Positions 1 to 16,784 of a stretch of DNA of 64,000 nt are shown in pieces (position 1 is the stretch's first letter; each line of letters starts with the position of its first letter). The notes under the pieces are model-generated. The model was given only the letters and a program-made list of their open reading frames with translations. It was not told the origin of the DNA and made no database searches. This DNA is from Eucommia ulmoides. Its lineage: Eukaryota; Streptophyta; Magnoliopsida; Garryales; Eucommiaceae. The position numbers and the translations under genes were made by a program. The stretch spans positions 44,146,017-44,210,016 of the forward strand of contig CM028327.1 of NCBI GenBank assembly GCA_016647705.1, given 5' to 3'.

Positions 1-646
1 GTAAGGGTAAATAAGTAATTTAAATTCATCAAATGAATAGTAGGCAAACAGGCAAACTTTCCCTTATATAATAGTAAGGACGAGATTTTTTCATTTTATA
101 CCCTAAAAGTTTTGTCCATTGTGAAAAAACAAAAAACAACATCTAATATTATTCGGTTAAGAAAGAAAAATAAAAAAATAGAAAATAATTATTTTAACAT
201 AATTTACTATTTTATCTTCACATATTATAAAAATAAATTAAAAATTATATTATCAAAGTTATAATTGTAATTTTATTCATTTTCTATCACTTTCTTCTAT
301 TTTTCTCCCATATTTGTGAGGAAAAAAATTATTTTGAAAATTGTGTTTCTTTCATTTTATTTTATTTTCTCTCATTTTCTATCTAACCTTTTGTTTTGTT
401 TTGTTTTGTTTTTTGTTTTTTTTTTTTTTTACCCAACCAAACACACCCTTAGAGAAATTTTATTTTATTCTCTATCTTTTACACATCAAATATTAAAGTA
501 TTTAAATTGTGTCAAATCAGTCCTGTCATTTTTTATGACAAAACTCATCAATGTGGATGAGTTCGAATTTAACACGTAACTAATTTCTGTCATAAAAATA
601 ATGAAATTATCGATTTAGATTGACTTGACACAATTTAATTACAACA
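1..646. other. AT-rich intergenic flank, no gene seen
   Basis: No convincing coding region. The stretch is strongly AT-rich with long T runs near 395-430. Positions about 480-640 resemble part of the short inverted-repeat element described at 53.8-54.1 kb: both carry the words for a sequence around a tgacaaaa core and a tgacttgacac end. It is probably a decayed MITE copy. Confidence 0.4.
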
Positions 647-905
647 ACAACTAAGCCTTTGTCCCACTTATGTAGGGTCGGCTACATAAATCCATTTACG
701 CCATAGAAATCGATCAAGAGTCATCCCCTCCGTCAAGTTTAATGTTGTCAAATCATTTTTAATAGTCTTATCCAACGTCTTCTTAAGTCTACATCTCCCT
801 CTAGTAATCCCTTGAACTTAAACCAAATCACATTTTTTCACTGGTGATTCTATAAATCTTCTATGCACATACTCAAACCATCGTAAACGATTTTCTCTAA
901 AAAAA
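647..905 (-). mobile_element. RTE-type LINE, 3' end fragment
   Basis: Read on the minus strand this stretch encodes the last part of a plant RTE reverse transcriptase, with the typical words LRWFEYVHRR, RGRCRLKKT, MTLDRFLWR and YVADPT. It ends in the family's conserved tail, tgggacaaaggcttagttg followed by a ttg-repeat terminus. It is a 5'-truncated insertion downstream of the transporter gene. Three other RTE pieces lie in this window, all inside introns. Confidence 0.85.
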
Positions 906-1216
906 TAAAAATTGATTGGTGTTATTCCTAAATTACTCCACGCAATATAATTATTTCAAGGTTTGACGACGCCGGTATATATACACACACTCCTCGACTA
1001 GATGAATTCTTATATGACAATATTCAAACAGAATTTAGGATTTCTTATGCTCGATTCGAAGTAAGAACCCTAACATTTTCAAATTACGATTCAAATCCCT
1101 CTCATTGTAGCAGCCGAATTACAATTTGCAGACCTGAAATCTACAAACCTTATTGGATACATTCTATTGCCTCCGGCGAATCAAAATATTTCGCCGGATT
1201 CATCATTTCTTCACGC
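906..1216. other. 3' flank of the transporter gene
   Basis: No gene. This is the region just downstream of the minus-strand transporter stop codon at 1217 and should contain its 3' UTR and polyadenylation site. No single polyadenylation signal can be chosen with confidence. Confidence 0.4.
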
Positions 1217-5890
<4,674 letters not shown>

Positions 5891-5976
5891 TTTTCTAACT
5901 TTGGTTTGGTTTTAGGGAGAGGAGATATGGTGTGTTTTGAGGTTGATGATATGGCCAAAGGGGTGTTTTTGGATGT

Positions 5977-5985
5977 TATTTATAG
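5977..5985 (-). promoter_or_regulatory. TATA box of the AVT1-type transporter gene
   Basis: On the minus strand the sequence reads CTATAAATA, a near-consensus plant TATA box, ending 86 bases before the ATG at 5890. This spacing gives a 5' UTR of about 50-60 bases. Confidence 0.65.
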
Positions 5986-6224
5986 CATGCAGAGGTTGAT
6001 CAAAAGGTAAAACCCCATACAACTTTTGAGATATTCTTTTGATGTGCAGTGTGTTCACAAGTGGAGACTGTTGTGTTGGCTAAAGGAGATCTTTGAGAGG
6101 AGTTGTCAAATTGGACAAATTGTTGAGTCCTTATTTGGGTTTGTTTGGGTTAATATCAGCCGCCTGGTCTACTAACTTTTGCACTGAGTTTACGTGGTTC
6201 AAAATGTTTAGACCAAAGTAGTAA

Positions 6225-6776
6225 GAGCAACTCTAACAGTTCGGCCATCTTTTGTATCATCTTAAATTTTGACAATTTTGATGCCAAAATGAACTTCAAC
6301 AGCTCGGCCATCATCTGTGTCATTTCGATACAGATGCTCTAGGTGTACCATATTTGGCACAGACAGTACCATGTGTCATATTTGTATGCTAATTTAATTA
6401 AGGTTAGTTTTAATTAGGGTTGGGTTAATGTTGAGTTATTTTAGGATTTTAATTTTATTTTAAATTTAAATTATTGTTATAATTTAATTTAAGCTAAAAA
6501 AAAGTCAAACTACATAAAAAAAAAAAAAAAAATAGGTAATATTAAATATTTTTAATATTGGTTTTTACTTTTAATTTTAATACAAATATATATTTAAAAA
6601 CTAGCATTAATTCTAAGTTAATTTTTATTTATAATATAAAAATATTTTAAAAAAAAGACACCGATTTTGCCACATCTATTGGAGTATTCACTCTTAATTA
6701 AGCGTGTCATAGTACTATTCATGTGTCATGTTTAATAAGTGGCATATCAAATTTGGCCTAACTATTGAAGATGTTC
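6225..6776. mobile_element. Harbinger/Tourist-like MITE with TAA target duplication
   Basis: The left end reads gagcaactctaacag. The right end, reversed, reads gaacatcttcaatag. The three bases taa flank both ends (6222-6224 and 6777-6779), as expected for PIF/Harbinger-type insertion. The element is 552 bp. A second copy of the end motif, ttcaacagctcggccatc, lies inside near 6295, which suggests an inner duplication. No transposase is present. Confidence 0.75.
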
Positions 6777-6782
6777 TAATAG

Positions 6783-7545
6783 TAGTCTTTTATGTTATTA
6801 GGTTTCGATTTAATCTTTTAAGTTAGATTTCACTTGTGTTTTAGTCCCGCATTACAGGAATTGTAAGGAGCTCTTATTGAGTATTCGGTTTTTATAATGA
6901 ATTATGTTACACATAACTAATGTTAGTTACAATTTCATAATTGTTATTTTTCACACATATTTTGGTATTTTTGGTTACGTGTATTTTAGTTACATGTTAC
7001 AATTACATATATATGTTTAATATTTTGTGACGCAATTGAAAAAATATCAAATTTTTTAGTTACATATCAGAGATATGTAACTAAAAAATTATATATTATT
7101 GGAACATGTAACTGAAAAAATCAAATTTTTTAGTTACATATTAGAAACATATAACTAAAAAATTACATATTATTAGAACATGTAACTGAAAAATATCAAA
7201 CCTTTTAATTATATATCAGAGACATGTAACTAAAAAATTATATATAATTAGTTACCTGTAACTAATTATATGTATTTTGTGTGATTTTGTGACATCTAAC
7301 AAATTTTTTACACACAAAGTTGTTACATGTAAAAAAATAAATAAATTTACACACAAAATAGTTACCTGTAACTAATACAGTAATATTACATACAAAGTAG
7401 TTACATGTAACTGGCTGGCGTGTGGCTATCACGTGTGCAAATCTTCCTCGCATTTTTAAAACATATATGACTAAATTAAAAGTTTTTACTGTTTCTAAGA
7501 TTTTTGACCAATTAGAACTTAAATGTAAGACCGTCCACCTATTGC
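6783..7545 (-). repeat. Dispersed repeat with TTACATGTAA-type core, copy 2 (inverted)
   Basis: This is the reverse orientation of the repeat at 3825 and 17130. It starts with the reversed tail (cacttgtgttttagtcccgc) and ends with the reversed head around tttttaaaacatatatgact. Its core is the densest of the four, with many near-palindromes of the type gttacatgtaac and ttagttacatatcagagaca. It directly abuts the MITE at 6225-6776. Confidence 0.7.
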
Positions 7546-7713
7546 CCCTAATTTAAAATGGTGTGCACATGCTGGTATTATATAACCCAAACAAAATTGA
7601 TGATTTCATTATATAGGGTATATACAAATTCACCATTAAATTAGTGGCCATATTCTTAGGAATGTGAAAATCAAATTTAGGAGAATTTTAGGCACATAAA
7701 AGAGATTCCATTG

Positions 7714-7767
7714 TGCAATACAAGGCAATAAAATGCTTACCAATGCAAGATTCTCCTTTGCTCTTAC

Positions 7768-7807
<40 letters not shown>

Positions 7808-7960
7808 AGGCAATAAATTGCTTACCAATGCAAGATTCTCTTTTGCTCTTACCTATAATATATATATATATATATAGATAGATAGATAGATATATATTCT
7901 CTCCCATAAAGTTTAGTATCTCATCCCATTCTTCCCCCTCCTTGCCAAAATTCCCATGAT
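7714..7960 (+). repeat. Tandem duplication ending in AT microsatellites
   Basis: A unit of about 88 bp beginning acaaggcaataaa and ending ctcttacctataatatatat occurs twice (from about 7716 and from 7804). Each copy runs into an AT dinucleotide tract, and the second tract continues into a gata run. This looks like a slippage-type duplication. No gene was recognised in 7546-8078. Confidence 0.8.
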
Positions 7961-8078
7961 CCAATGTTTTCGGAAGAAGGAAAAAAATTTATACGAATCT
8001 AATGCCAAAAGAATCGTATCGAGCTAGATTTATATTTTCCTGTGATGAAGTTTTTCAGTTATTACAAGATTTGTGCCG

Positions 8079-8854
8079 TGAAAGAAGGCTTTACATTGTG
8101 TTGTAAGAAATTGCCAGCGGCACAAAACACCATTACAAAAGAAGATTCTGAACGTCATATTTTGCAACAGCCGAAAGACAAGGGGTTGATATTCATTATC
8201 CTTGTGCTCGAAAACATGATGCCATTCATATGTAGACAAGACTTGACATGCATCTTGGGAAATTAGATAGTAAGTTTCACCATTAAGGTAAATTATAATT
8301 GACCTGCCTTTTGATTGTTTTTTTATTTTATTTTTATGAGTATTTTATTTTTTAGTTTTTATCAACTGTTTTCTTTTTTATTTTTTTATTAATAGTTGGC
8401 CAGTTTAGTAACTATTTCTGTTGCCATCTCATGCAGTGGGATGGGATGAGAATTTTGTTTCCTTCTTGAGAGTAGAATCGCGTTTGATAACGATAATTTT
8501 TTTTTTTTTTGGGAACAGAATCGCGTTTGGTAACGATTTTATCCTAAAATCAAGAATTTTTTTTGTTGTCGGACAATGGCCGGCGGGTGACTGATGGTGG
8601 CCAGCGGTGCCGGAAGTGGCCGGCAAGCGGTTGCCGGCGGCCCTTTTTAATTTTTGGGAATGGGATGGGAATTTTTAGAAACAACTTTTTTTTGTTTTTC
8701 AAAACTTAAGAAAAAATGGGCACAATTCCCATTTTAGAATGAGATGGGAATGTAAACAAAAAAATTTGGAGTGGTTACCAAACGTTATGCCCAATAAAAA
8801 TCTGGGAATGAGATGATAATTTTTTGAATGTGAGTGGTTACCAAAAATTCCGGT
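8079..8854 (+). repeat. Direct repeat unit A, first copy (contains a MITE)
   Basis: This is nearly identical to 14813-15722. The first 330 bases hold a short open frame with the word CCKKLPAAQ that I do not recognise. From about 8400 the unit contains a GC-cored MITE: a gtttagtaactatttctg end, repeated tcgcgtttggtaacgatttt words, a ggccggc-rich middle and a gtggttaccaaa end. Between the two copies of the open frame, five single-base differences were counted, four of which change the amino acid. It therefore does not behave like a maintained gene. Confidence 0.75.
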
Positions 8855-8958
8855 TGACCGTTCCCGAAGACCTGACCGTGGAATCCTCAGCGTCTCATGT
8901 GCCATTTCCGTGCTAAGGCTTGGGGGGCAACTAATATGGGTAAAGTCGAGTCCCATCC
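8855..8958 (+). mobile_element. Gypsy-type LTR, left part, interrupted by the copia element
   Basis: This matches the first 100 bases of the solo LTR at 15723-16571, starting tgaccgttcccgaag and including cttggggggcaactaat. The match stops where the copia element begins. It is a fossil fragment. Confidence 0.7.
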
Positions 8959-9744
8959 TGTTGGAGCAAATGAATTTGTGAAAAAAAATGTTTTTGTGTC
9001 AAATGATTTTTTCTCTCTAAACCTTCTATCCCATATCGGTTGGGAGAGGTTGAATTGAGGTGTATAATTAGTGGTATGTGAGACACTTGGGGTGTGCCCC
9101 AAGGGGTACCCACATTTTGTGGAGGGGAGAGAAGTTACATCCCTACCGGTTTACCACACGCGCGCGCCGCCGTCCGTCCGGCCGTGCCGAGCCGAGTCGA
9201 GTCGAGCATGTAATTTATTAAAAATGTTTAAAATAATAAATTATTCAAACATTTTTTTATTTATTTATTAATTTCGGTTTCAAAAAATTCAAACGATTTA
9301 ATTTTTTATTTTCTCCTATAAATACAAGTTTTTTTCCTCAGTTTTAAGAATGAAAAAAACAGTGTTCTGCTTCTGTTTTCTGCTCTCTTCTGTTTCTGTT
9401 CCGAACTGTTCTGAAATAGTTTCGGTTTTCACTGTTTTGTTCTTCCGGAACTGTTCCGATCTGTTTCGGTATTGTTTCTTCAGTTCGATTTTGGTTTCCG
9501 AGCAGTTAGTTTGTTTTGCGAACAGTGTGTGGGGGTGTTTGGTTTTCGGGACTTCTACAGTGCAAAGAACGTCCTAGACAGAAAAGAATTCTGGGCTGTT
9601 TTATCCTGGGGACGACGGGGCTTATATACTGCTTGCACACTTTTTGGGCAGAGCCGCGAAACGTCTTAAAGAGAGTGACCTAGTCCGCGACTCAACCCAA
9701 GCTAATTCGGTAAACTCGTTCTTTATTTATTTTCTGCTACAACA
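8959..9744 (+). repeat. Left LTR of the copia fossil
   Basis: 786 bp, TGTTGGAGC to CTACAACA. It contains a TATA-like ctcctataaatacaag near 9315, the expected promoter position in an LTR. It matches the right LTR nearly throughout. Confidence 0.9.
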
Positions 9745-10713
9745 ATTTTAAGACGTTTTCTTCTGCCATGTTTTCGATTACCAATTTAAGTATGTTGTCT
9801 CGTGAACATGCTTGTGTTAATCATGTTATTTCAATTAATTCTAGTTTTCCGAATTAATCATGATATTGTCTATTATACTTACAAATCTGCGCTAATTCTT
9901 TTTCGAATTACGGATCCGTGGATCTGCACTAATTTTTTAGTTCTGAGAATGTTAAATTTGTTAGATTACATGCATTCGTAGGATTACTTGTGAAATGTTT
10001 TAAGCTTTTTAGGGTTTCTATCTTCTGCATAATATATATTTTTTATGATGACAGAAAATGAATCTTTTTAATACATTGAATTGTTTGGGTGTTAACGTCT
10101 GGTTTTTTGGGTTTTTTGTTTATATTTTTGGTAAATTTCACTTTTGCCCCTAATGTTACAATCACTTGCCTATGTAGTACATAACAATTATTGTTGAAAT
10201 TGGTTTACTTGTGGGATGTTGAATTTGGTCAAGCTTTTGAGGTGTACTATTTATTGGTTTATCTGTGAATTATTTTAGTGCTTTTTACCCTTTGGACCCC
10301 TGATTTTTGAAAAGTGGGTTGTTAAAACTTGAAAGGATTTTATTATGTGAATTGGTTATAGGTTATCATGTGAATTATTTCACAAGCCTTACCTTCTGCG
10401 ATGCAGTGCTTGTAGTATATCATGTGAATTATTTTAGACCTTATTACATTAAACAACCTTGATTTTTGACCTAAATCCCATTATGGTCCCTAAGGTTTCT
10501 ATTGGACACTTAATACTCTAAAGTTTGCAATTGTTTAAATTATGGAAATTGTTCATGAAATTATTTTAGAAAGATTTTAAGAGTACTATTTGCCCCTTAG
10601 TTGGAAATATTTTAAGAGTACTATTAGTCCCAAATAAAAGAATTTTCTTTAGAAAGTTTGATTACTAGTCTTCGTATTGAGGGGCAGCCCGCTAACAAAA
10701 TCAATAAGATGAA

Positions 10714-10980
10714 GTGCTCGTTGTTTCCAACAACGCTCACAAGAGAACCACCTCCACTGTTATGAAACCCAAAGGGAAAAATATGAAAAACCAGAATGGA
10801 CACAAACCCCCTTCAAGAAATGATTCTTCACAGTTTACTTACTATAGCTGTGGAAAAGCGGGCCATATGGCTCCGAACTGCCGGTTTAGAATTCGTCCTG
10901 CTCAGCAGGCGAATCTAACCGAAGACCAACTTGTGGCTATGATTTCTGAAATCAACATAGTTGGTGGATCCGAAGGGTAG
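10714..10980 (+). pseudogene. Gag remnant with CCHC zinc knuckle
   Basis: The readable stretch is rich in lysine and asparagine and contains YSCGKAGHMAPNC, the C-x2-C-x4-H-x4-C nucleic-acid-binding knuckle of copia Gag proteins. It is a fossil part of the surrounding element. Confidence 0.8.
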
Positions 10981-12081
10981 AGGGTAGACATTGGTGTTTC
11001 TCACCATGTTTACAATGATTGTGCTATGTTCAGATCCTATTCTGCAACTGAGTACAAGAAAATGTTGTTGGGTGATTCTCACTCCACTATTGTTGATGAT
11101 TTTGGTGAGGTGGATTTGGAGTTTACCTCTGGAAAGACTGTTATTCCTTAGGATGTACTGTATACTCCAGAGATGAGATAAAAATTGGTTTTGGGCAATC
11201 TTCTCAATAAGACCAGGTTTACTCAAACTAATGGGTTGATTTGTACACCTTAACTAAAAATAATGAATTTGATGGGGTCTTGACTAGAAATGGAAAACAC
11301 TATTTTATTATGTTAATTGGTGATTACTTTAATTATACTTTTGTTTATCTCCTGAAAAATAAAAGTGAAGCATTTGATAAGTTCAAATTATTTGTGACTG
11401 AAATTGAAAAGTAAAATTTCGCCTTATGAAATTTTTAAAAATAAACTGTCTTATTTTGAGACTTGGGTTTATTTGGCATATGTTCATATTCTTGATCCTA
11501 AAATGCAAGTAGAACATATGAATGTATGTTTATTGGTTATGCAATGAATAACAAAGTATATAGATTTTATGACTTGCAAGATCATGTTATTATTGAATCT
11601 AATGACGCTGATAATTATGAACGTAAATTTCTTTTTAAAATTGAAGAATAGTGGGGGCTCAACATCTAGTAATGTGCATGTCATTAGAATTTATGAATCT
11701 GATAAAGAATTAGAAATTGAATCTAGAAGAAGTAAACGACCTCGTATCGCTAAGGATTATGGTTCTGATTTCTACTTATATACCTTAGAGGAGGATTCAC
11801 TCACCCTCCAAGAGGCATTGTCCTTTGTAGATGTCAATTTGTGGCAAGAGGCTATAGATGGTGAAATGGACTTTCTTGAGTTAAATAGAATTTGACATTT
11901 AGTAGATTTACCTCCTGGTTGTAAAACAATAGGATGTAAATCGATTCTTAAGAATAAATTAAAACTCAGTGGAACTATTGATAAATATAAGACTTGTATT
12001 GTAGCCAAAGGGTTTAGACAAAGAGAGAATGTAGATTTCTTTGATACATTCTCACCTGTCTCTAGAGTTACTTCTATTCGT

Positions 12082-13336
12082 GTGCTTTTATCACTTGCTG
12101 CTATTCATGATCTCGTTGTGTACCAAATGGATGTTAAAACTGTTTTTTTAAATGGTGATTTAGAAGAAGAGATTTATATGGACCAACCTGAAGGTTTTGT
12201 TATTCCTGGTCAAGAATACAAATTTTGCAAATTAGAGAAATCTCTTTATGGTTTGAAACAAGCACCTAAGCAATGGCATGAGAAATTTGATAATCTAGTT
12301 ATTTCACATGATTTTAAAATTAATGAAAGTGACAAATGCATTTACTATAAATCTGAAAATGATATTTGCACTATTATATGTCTTTATGTGGATGACTTGT
12401 TGATTTTTGGTTCTAACATTCATATTGTGAATAATGTGAAAACCATGTTATGTGCAAATTTTGACATGAAAGATCTTGGTGAAGCAAATGTAATTTTTGG
12501 TATTAAAATAACTAAGTCTAAACATGGAATTTCTTTGGATCAATCTCATTATATAGAGAAGATTCTAAAGAAATATAATTATTTTGATTATAAACCAACA
12601 TGTACTCCTTATGACCCTAGTGTAAAGTTATTCAAGAACACCGGTGACGGTGTTAGACAAACTGAGTATGCGAGCATCATAGGCAGTCTCCGATATGCCA
12701 CTGACTGCACTAGACCCGACATAGCATATGTTGTGGGATTACTATGCAGATTTATAAGTAGACCTAGTATTGAGCATTGGCATGCTATTGATAGGATCAT
12801 GAGATACCTAAAAAGAACTATGAACCTTGGTTTACATTATCAGAAGTTTCCCACTATTCTGGAAGGATATAGCGATGCTGATTGGAATACCCTTTCAGAT
12901 GACTCCAAGGTAACTAGCGACTATATATTTAGTATAGCTGGTGGAGCTGTTTCTTGGAAGTCTAAGAAACAGACTATTTTGGCTCAATCCACTATGGAGT
13001 CTGAGATGGTTGCACTAGCTTCGGCTAGTGAGGAAGCAGGGTGGTTAAGGAGCCTGCTTTTTGATACCCCTTTATGGGAGAGACCGATTCCAGCTGTCTT
13101 GATCCATTGCGATAGTACCGCGGCTATTGCAAAGATTCAGAACCGTTATTATAACGGAAAAAAAGCGACAAATACGTCGCAAACACAGCACTATTAGAGA
13201 GTATATCTCTACAGGGGCTGTGAGAGTGGATCATGTACAGTCTGATGATAACTTAGTCGATCCTTTGACGAAAGGATTAGCTCGAGAAAAGGTTTACAAA
13301 ACCTCGAAAGGAATGGGACTCAAGCCCATAGATTGA
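12082..13336 (+). pseudogene. Copia reverse transcriptase / RNase H remnant
   Basis: Hallmarks of copia reverse transcriptase are visible: YQMDVKTVFLNGDLEEEIYM, QPEGF, SLYGLKQAPKQWH and the catalytic LYVDDLLIFG. RNase H follows, with GYSDADW, SWKSKKQTILAQSTMESEM and the terminal word VDPLTKGL. It belongs to the fossil element at 8959-14796. It is unlikely to be used by the host. Confidence 0.92.
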
Positions 13337-13894
13337 TGAGTCACTTGTGAGGGAAACCCAACCTATAGACTGGAGATCCCAAGAAATAGGTTCAAAGGGT
13401 AATAACAACTCATGAAGTGATATGAGAAAAATCATGCTATAAATTTGAGTTCTATTTCATAAATGTGTTGTTTGAAGCATGATATCTTGAAGCAATAGAA
13501 GGTTGAGTTTTCTTTTATTAACTCTTAATGAAATCTATACTCTATTTGGAGTGGAGTACCTAGCTACAGGAGTACTCTTGATAGACTCACCTATGTGAAT
13601 GTGGAAGTGTGGCTGCTTCCTATGGAATTTTGGGTAAAATTCTCTAGAGCATTCACTATACTGGGATATACGTGCATGGCCGTAAAGCACGGGCTTTTGG
13701 ACTACACCCTGATAAGGTTATGCGTGTGATGTTGTTAGAGATAGAGTTCAAAACTATGAGTTACTCTAATATAATCTAAAACATCTTCACTATGTAAAGG
13801 TTCAAGTCGATAGACACCTTTGCTTATATTCAATCTTATATTGTTAATACTGCTCGAGGAAAAATTGTTTTTTAAAAAATTCAAGTGGGGGATT

Positions 13895-14796
13895 GTTGGA
13901 GCAAATGAATTTGTGAAAAAAAATATTTTTGTGTCAAATGGTTTTTTCCCTCTAAACCTTTTATCCCACAGTTGGGAAAGGTTGAATTGAGGTGTATAAC
14001 TAGTGGTATGTGAGACACTTGGGGTGTGCCCCAAGGGGTACCCACATTTTGTGGAGGGGAGAGGAGTTACATCCCTACCGGTTTACCACACACGCGCGCG
14101 TGCCGCCGCCGCCGTCCGTCCGTCCGAGTCGAGTCGAGTGATGAGGTGACACTTGTTTACTTTTTAGAAAAAATATTTTTTAAAAATGTTTTTGAAACCG
14201 TTAAAATAATAATAATAATAAAAAAAACCGTTTTAATTTATTAAAACCATTTAATGTTTTAATAAAAACGTTTAAAATAATAAATTATTCAAACATTTTT
14301 ATTTTTATTTATTTATTTATTAATTTCGGTTTCAAAAAATTCAAACGGTTTAATTTTTTATTTTCTCCTATAAATACAAGTTTTTTTCCTCAGTTTTAAG
14401 AACGAAAAAAACAGTGTTCTGCTTCTGTTTTCTGCTCTCTTCTGTTTCTGTTCCGAACTGTTCTGAAACAGTTTCGGTTTTCACTGTTTTGTTCTTCCGG
14501 AATTGTTCCGATCTGTTCCGGTACTGTTTCTTCAGTTCGATTTTGGTTTCCGAGTAGTTAGTTCGTTTTGCAAACAGTGTGTGGGGGTGTTTGGTTTTCG
14601 GGACTTCTACGATGCAAAGAACGTCCTAGACAAAGAAAAATTCTGGGCTGTTTTATCCTGGAAACGACGGGGCTTATATACTGCTTGCACACTTCTTGGG
14701 CAGAGCCGCGAAACGTCTTAAAGAGAGCGACCTAGTCCGCGACTCAACCCAAGCTAATTCGGTAAACTCGTTCTTTATTTATTTTCTGCTACAACA
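13895..14796 (+). repeat. Right LTR of the copia fossil
   Basis: 902 bp, TGTTGGAGC to CTACAACA, preceded by the polypurine-like aagtgggggat. It is longer than the left LTR, but otherwise matches it closely. Confidence 0.9.
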
Positions 14797-14812
14797 CATC
14801 CACCTGTCAGTG

Positions 14813-15722
14813 ACAGAAGGCTCTACATTGTGTTGTAAGAAATTGCCAGCAGCACAAAGTACCATTACAAAAGAAGATTCTGAACGTCATATTTTGCAAC
14901 CGCCGAAAGACAAGGGGTTGATATTCATTATCCTTGTGCTCAAAAACATGATGCCATTCATATGTAGACAAGACTTGACATGCATCTTGGGAAATTAGAT
15001 AGTAAGTTCCACCATTAAGGTAAATTATAATTGACCTGCCTTTTGATTGTTTTTTGATTTTATTTTTATGAGTATTTTTTTTTTAGTTTTTATCAACTTT
15101 TTTTTTTTTTTTTTTTATCAATAGTTGGCCTGTTTGGTAACCATTTCTGTTCCCATCTCATGCAGTGGGATGGGATGAGAATTTTGTTTTCTTCTTGGGA
15201 GTAGAATTGCGTTTGGTTACGATAATTTTTTTTTTGTTTTGGGAACAGAATTGCGTTTGGTAACGATTTTATCCTAAAATCAAATTTTTTTTTTTTATTT
15301 TGGAAACATTTTTTTTTGCCGTCGGATAGTGGCCGGCGGGCGGCTGATGGTGGCCAGCGGTGCTGGAAGTGGCCGGCAAGCGGTTGACGGTGGCTGGCCG
15401 GCGGTCCCAGAGGTGGCCGAACGATGGCCAGTAGGCGGTGGTGGCGTGACGGTGGCCGGCGGGCGGCGATACCGGAGGTGACCAGCGGCGTCGACGGCGG
15501 CGGCGGCAGCCCTTTTTAATTTTTGGGAATGGGATGAAAATTTTTAAAGACAAGTTTTTTTTATTTCTCAAAACTTAAGAAAAAATGGGCACAATTCCTA
15601 TTTTAGAATGAGATGGGAATGGAAACAAAAAAATTAGAGTGATTACCAAACGTTATGCCCAATAAAAATATAGGAATGAGATGAGAATTTTTTGGATGTG
15701 AGTGGTTACCAAAAATTCCGAT
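14813..15722 (+). repeat. Direct repeat unit A, second copy (contains a MITE)
   Basis: A near-copy of 8079-8854, with the same short open frame (to 14998) and the same GC-cored MITE. The MITE is longer here because its ggtggccggcgggcgg-like core (15330-15510) is expanded. It joins directly to the solo Gypsy LTR, as the first copy does. Confidence 0.75.
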
Positions 15723-16571
15723 TGACCGTTCCCGAAGATCTGATCGTGGAATCCTCAGCGTCTCATGTGCCATTTTCGTGCTAAGGCTTGGGGGGCAACT
15801 AATATGAGTAAAGTCGGGTCCCATCCACGTGTCAGACACTCGGATCAGATCCGTCATGTCACGTCATCGACAACCTCAACCAACCCGGTGGATAGACAGC
15901 CCGGATGGCCCCCAGGTCGGTCGGCTGTGAGCCCTTAAGTACCTCCTTCAGAAGCCTTGTGAAGACTCGGCACTCAGCGGAGGGTCGGAAGGCGCAGACC
16001 GACCTCCACCGCCATGACTAGTCTGACCTGCCTCCTCGACAAGTCAGACCCCGGTCCCCGTCATCCGCAGTGAAGGGCCTAAGGCCCTGGCCATAGCTCT
16101 AATCTGTCATGTCGTCCTCGCGTCTGACTGCTTACAAGTAATCTGAGCTTAAGGTCTTAATCGAGTTTATGCTAATCCCGCTTCCGCCTATAAATAGGAG
16201 ACTTCCTCAATACTTCAAAGGACAGAGAAAATCGTTCTAGAGAGAAAAACTTCGCCACAAGTCGCTCAGACAGGTCGATGTAACAATAACTCTCCGATCT
16301 ATATTTCTACCCCGGGCTCTTACTTTCACACCGGAGGGGACACGCTGGGGAAAACTCAGTCCGTCCTATGTGCAGGTGACAGATTGGAGCTCGGCCCGAA
16401 CAACGGCTAGGAGTACGGAGGAAAAGAAGACCTGGGCTCGGACACGGGTCGAGTCGAATCTGCCCAGCCTGGCTGCAAGACATGAGGAAGTTCAGTCACC
16501 ATACCTCCCTTTTCCCTGATCGGAGGGTGTTTAGACCATACTGCTGGTTGAACCAATTTTCGACACCAACA
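15723..16571 (+). mobile_element. Solo Gypsy-type LTR
   Basis: A GC-richer block of about 850 bp. It starts tgaccgttcccgaag, has a promoter-like cgcctataaataggag at about 16186, and ends cgacaccaaca. No internal Gypsy sequence follows, so it is a solo LTR. Its first 100 bases recur at 8855-8958. The left border is approximate and I see no clean target duplication. Confidence 0.65.
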
Positions 16572-16650
16572 ATTTTTATGAGTATTTTATTTTTTAGTTT
16601 TTATCAACTTGTTTTTTTATTTTTTATCAACAGTTTAGTTACCACTGAGT
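16572..16650 (+). repeat. Third, partial copy of repeat unit A
   Basis: The words tttttatgagtattttattt and tatcaacagtttagttacca repeat the part of unit A that lies just before the MITE (about 8330-8415). The LTR block is thus flanked on both sides by unit-A sequence. Confidence 0.65.
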
Positions 16651-16784
16651 ATGAAATAAAATACAAATTTGACGTCTAGTTAACGTTAATTCGATATATT
16701 TAATTTAGTTGATTTTAACTGAAAGACTAAAAACTTATTCCAAGTGTTAAAAAAAAATGTAGGTAACTTTCGAGAACAATCTAC

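Larger units (their letters stand above)
8959..14796 (+). mobile_element. Ty1-copia LTR retrotransposon fossil
   Basis: The element has two long terminal repeats (8959-9744 and 13895-14796), each starting TGTTGGAGC and ending CTACAACA, flanked by the 5-bp duplication catcc (8954-8958 and 14797-14801). The parts run in copia order: a gag-type zinc knuckle near 10.85 kb, weak traces of protease and integrase-linked sequence, then reverse transcriptase and RNase H from about 11.7 to 13.3 kb. A purine-rich tract precedes the right repeat. The element is broken, with at least half a dozen breaks, and most of the front half of the polyprotein is not readable. The two LTRs differ by a few per cent by eye and in length, which suggests an insertion some millions of years old or less. 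Confidence 0.92.

Noticed and set aside
8042-8266. Small gene encoding a CCKKLPAAQ-type peptide, also at 14696-14998
   Set aside because: Between the two copies four of five observed differences change the amino acid, which does not fit selection for a protein. The frame is part of a duplicated repeat.
9350-9669. Open frames in the copia LTR and its copy near 14.5 kb
   Set aside because: They lie in the LTR and repeat in both LTRs; no gene is likely.
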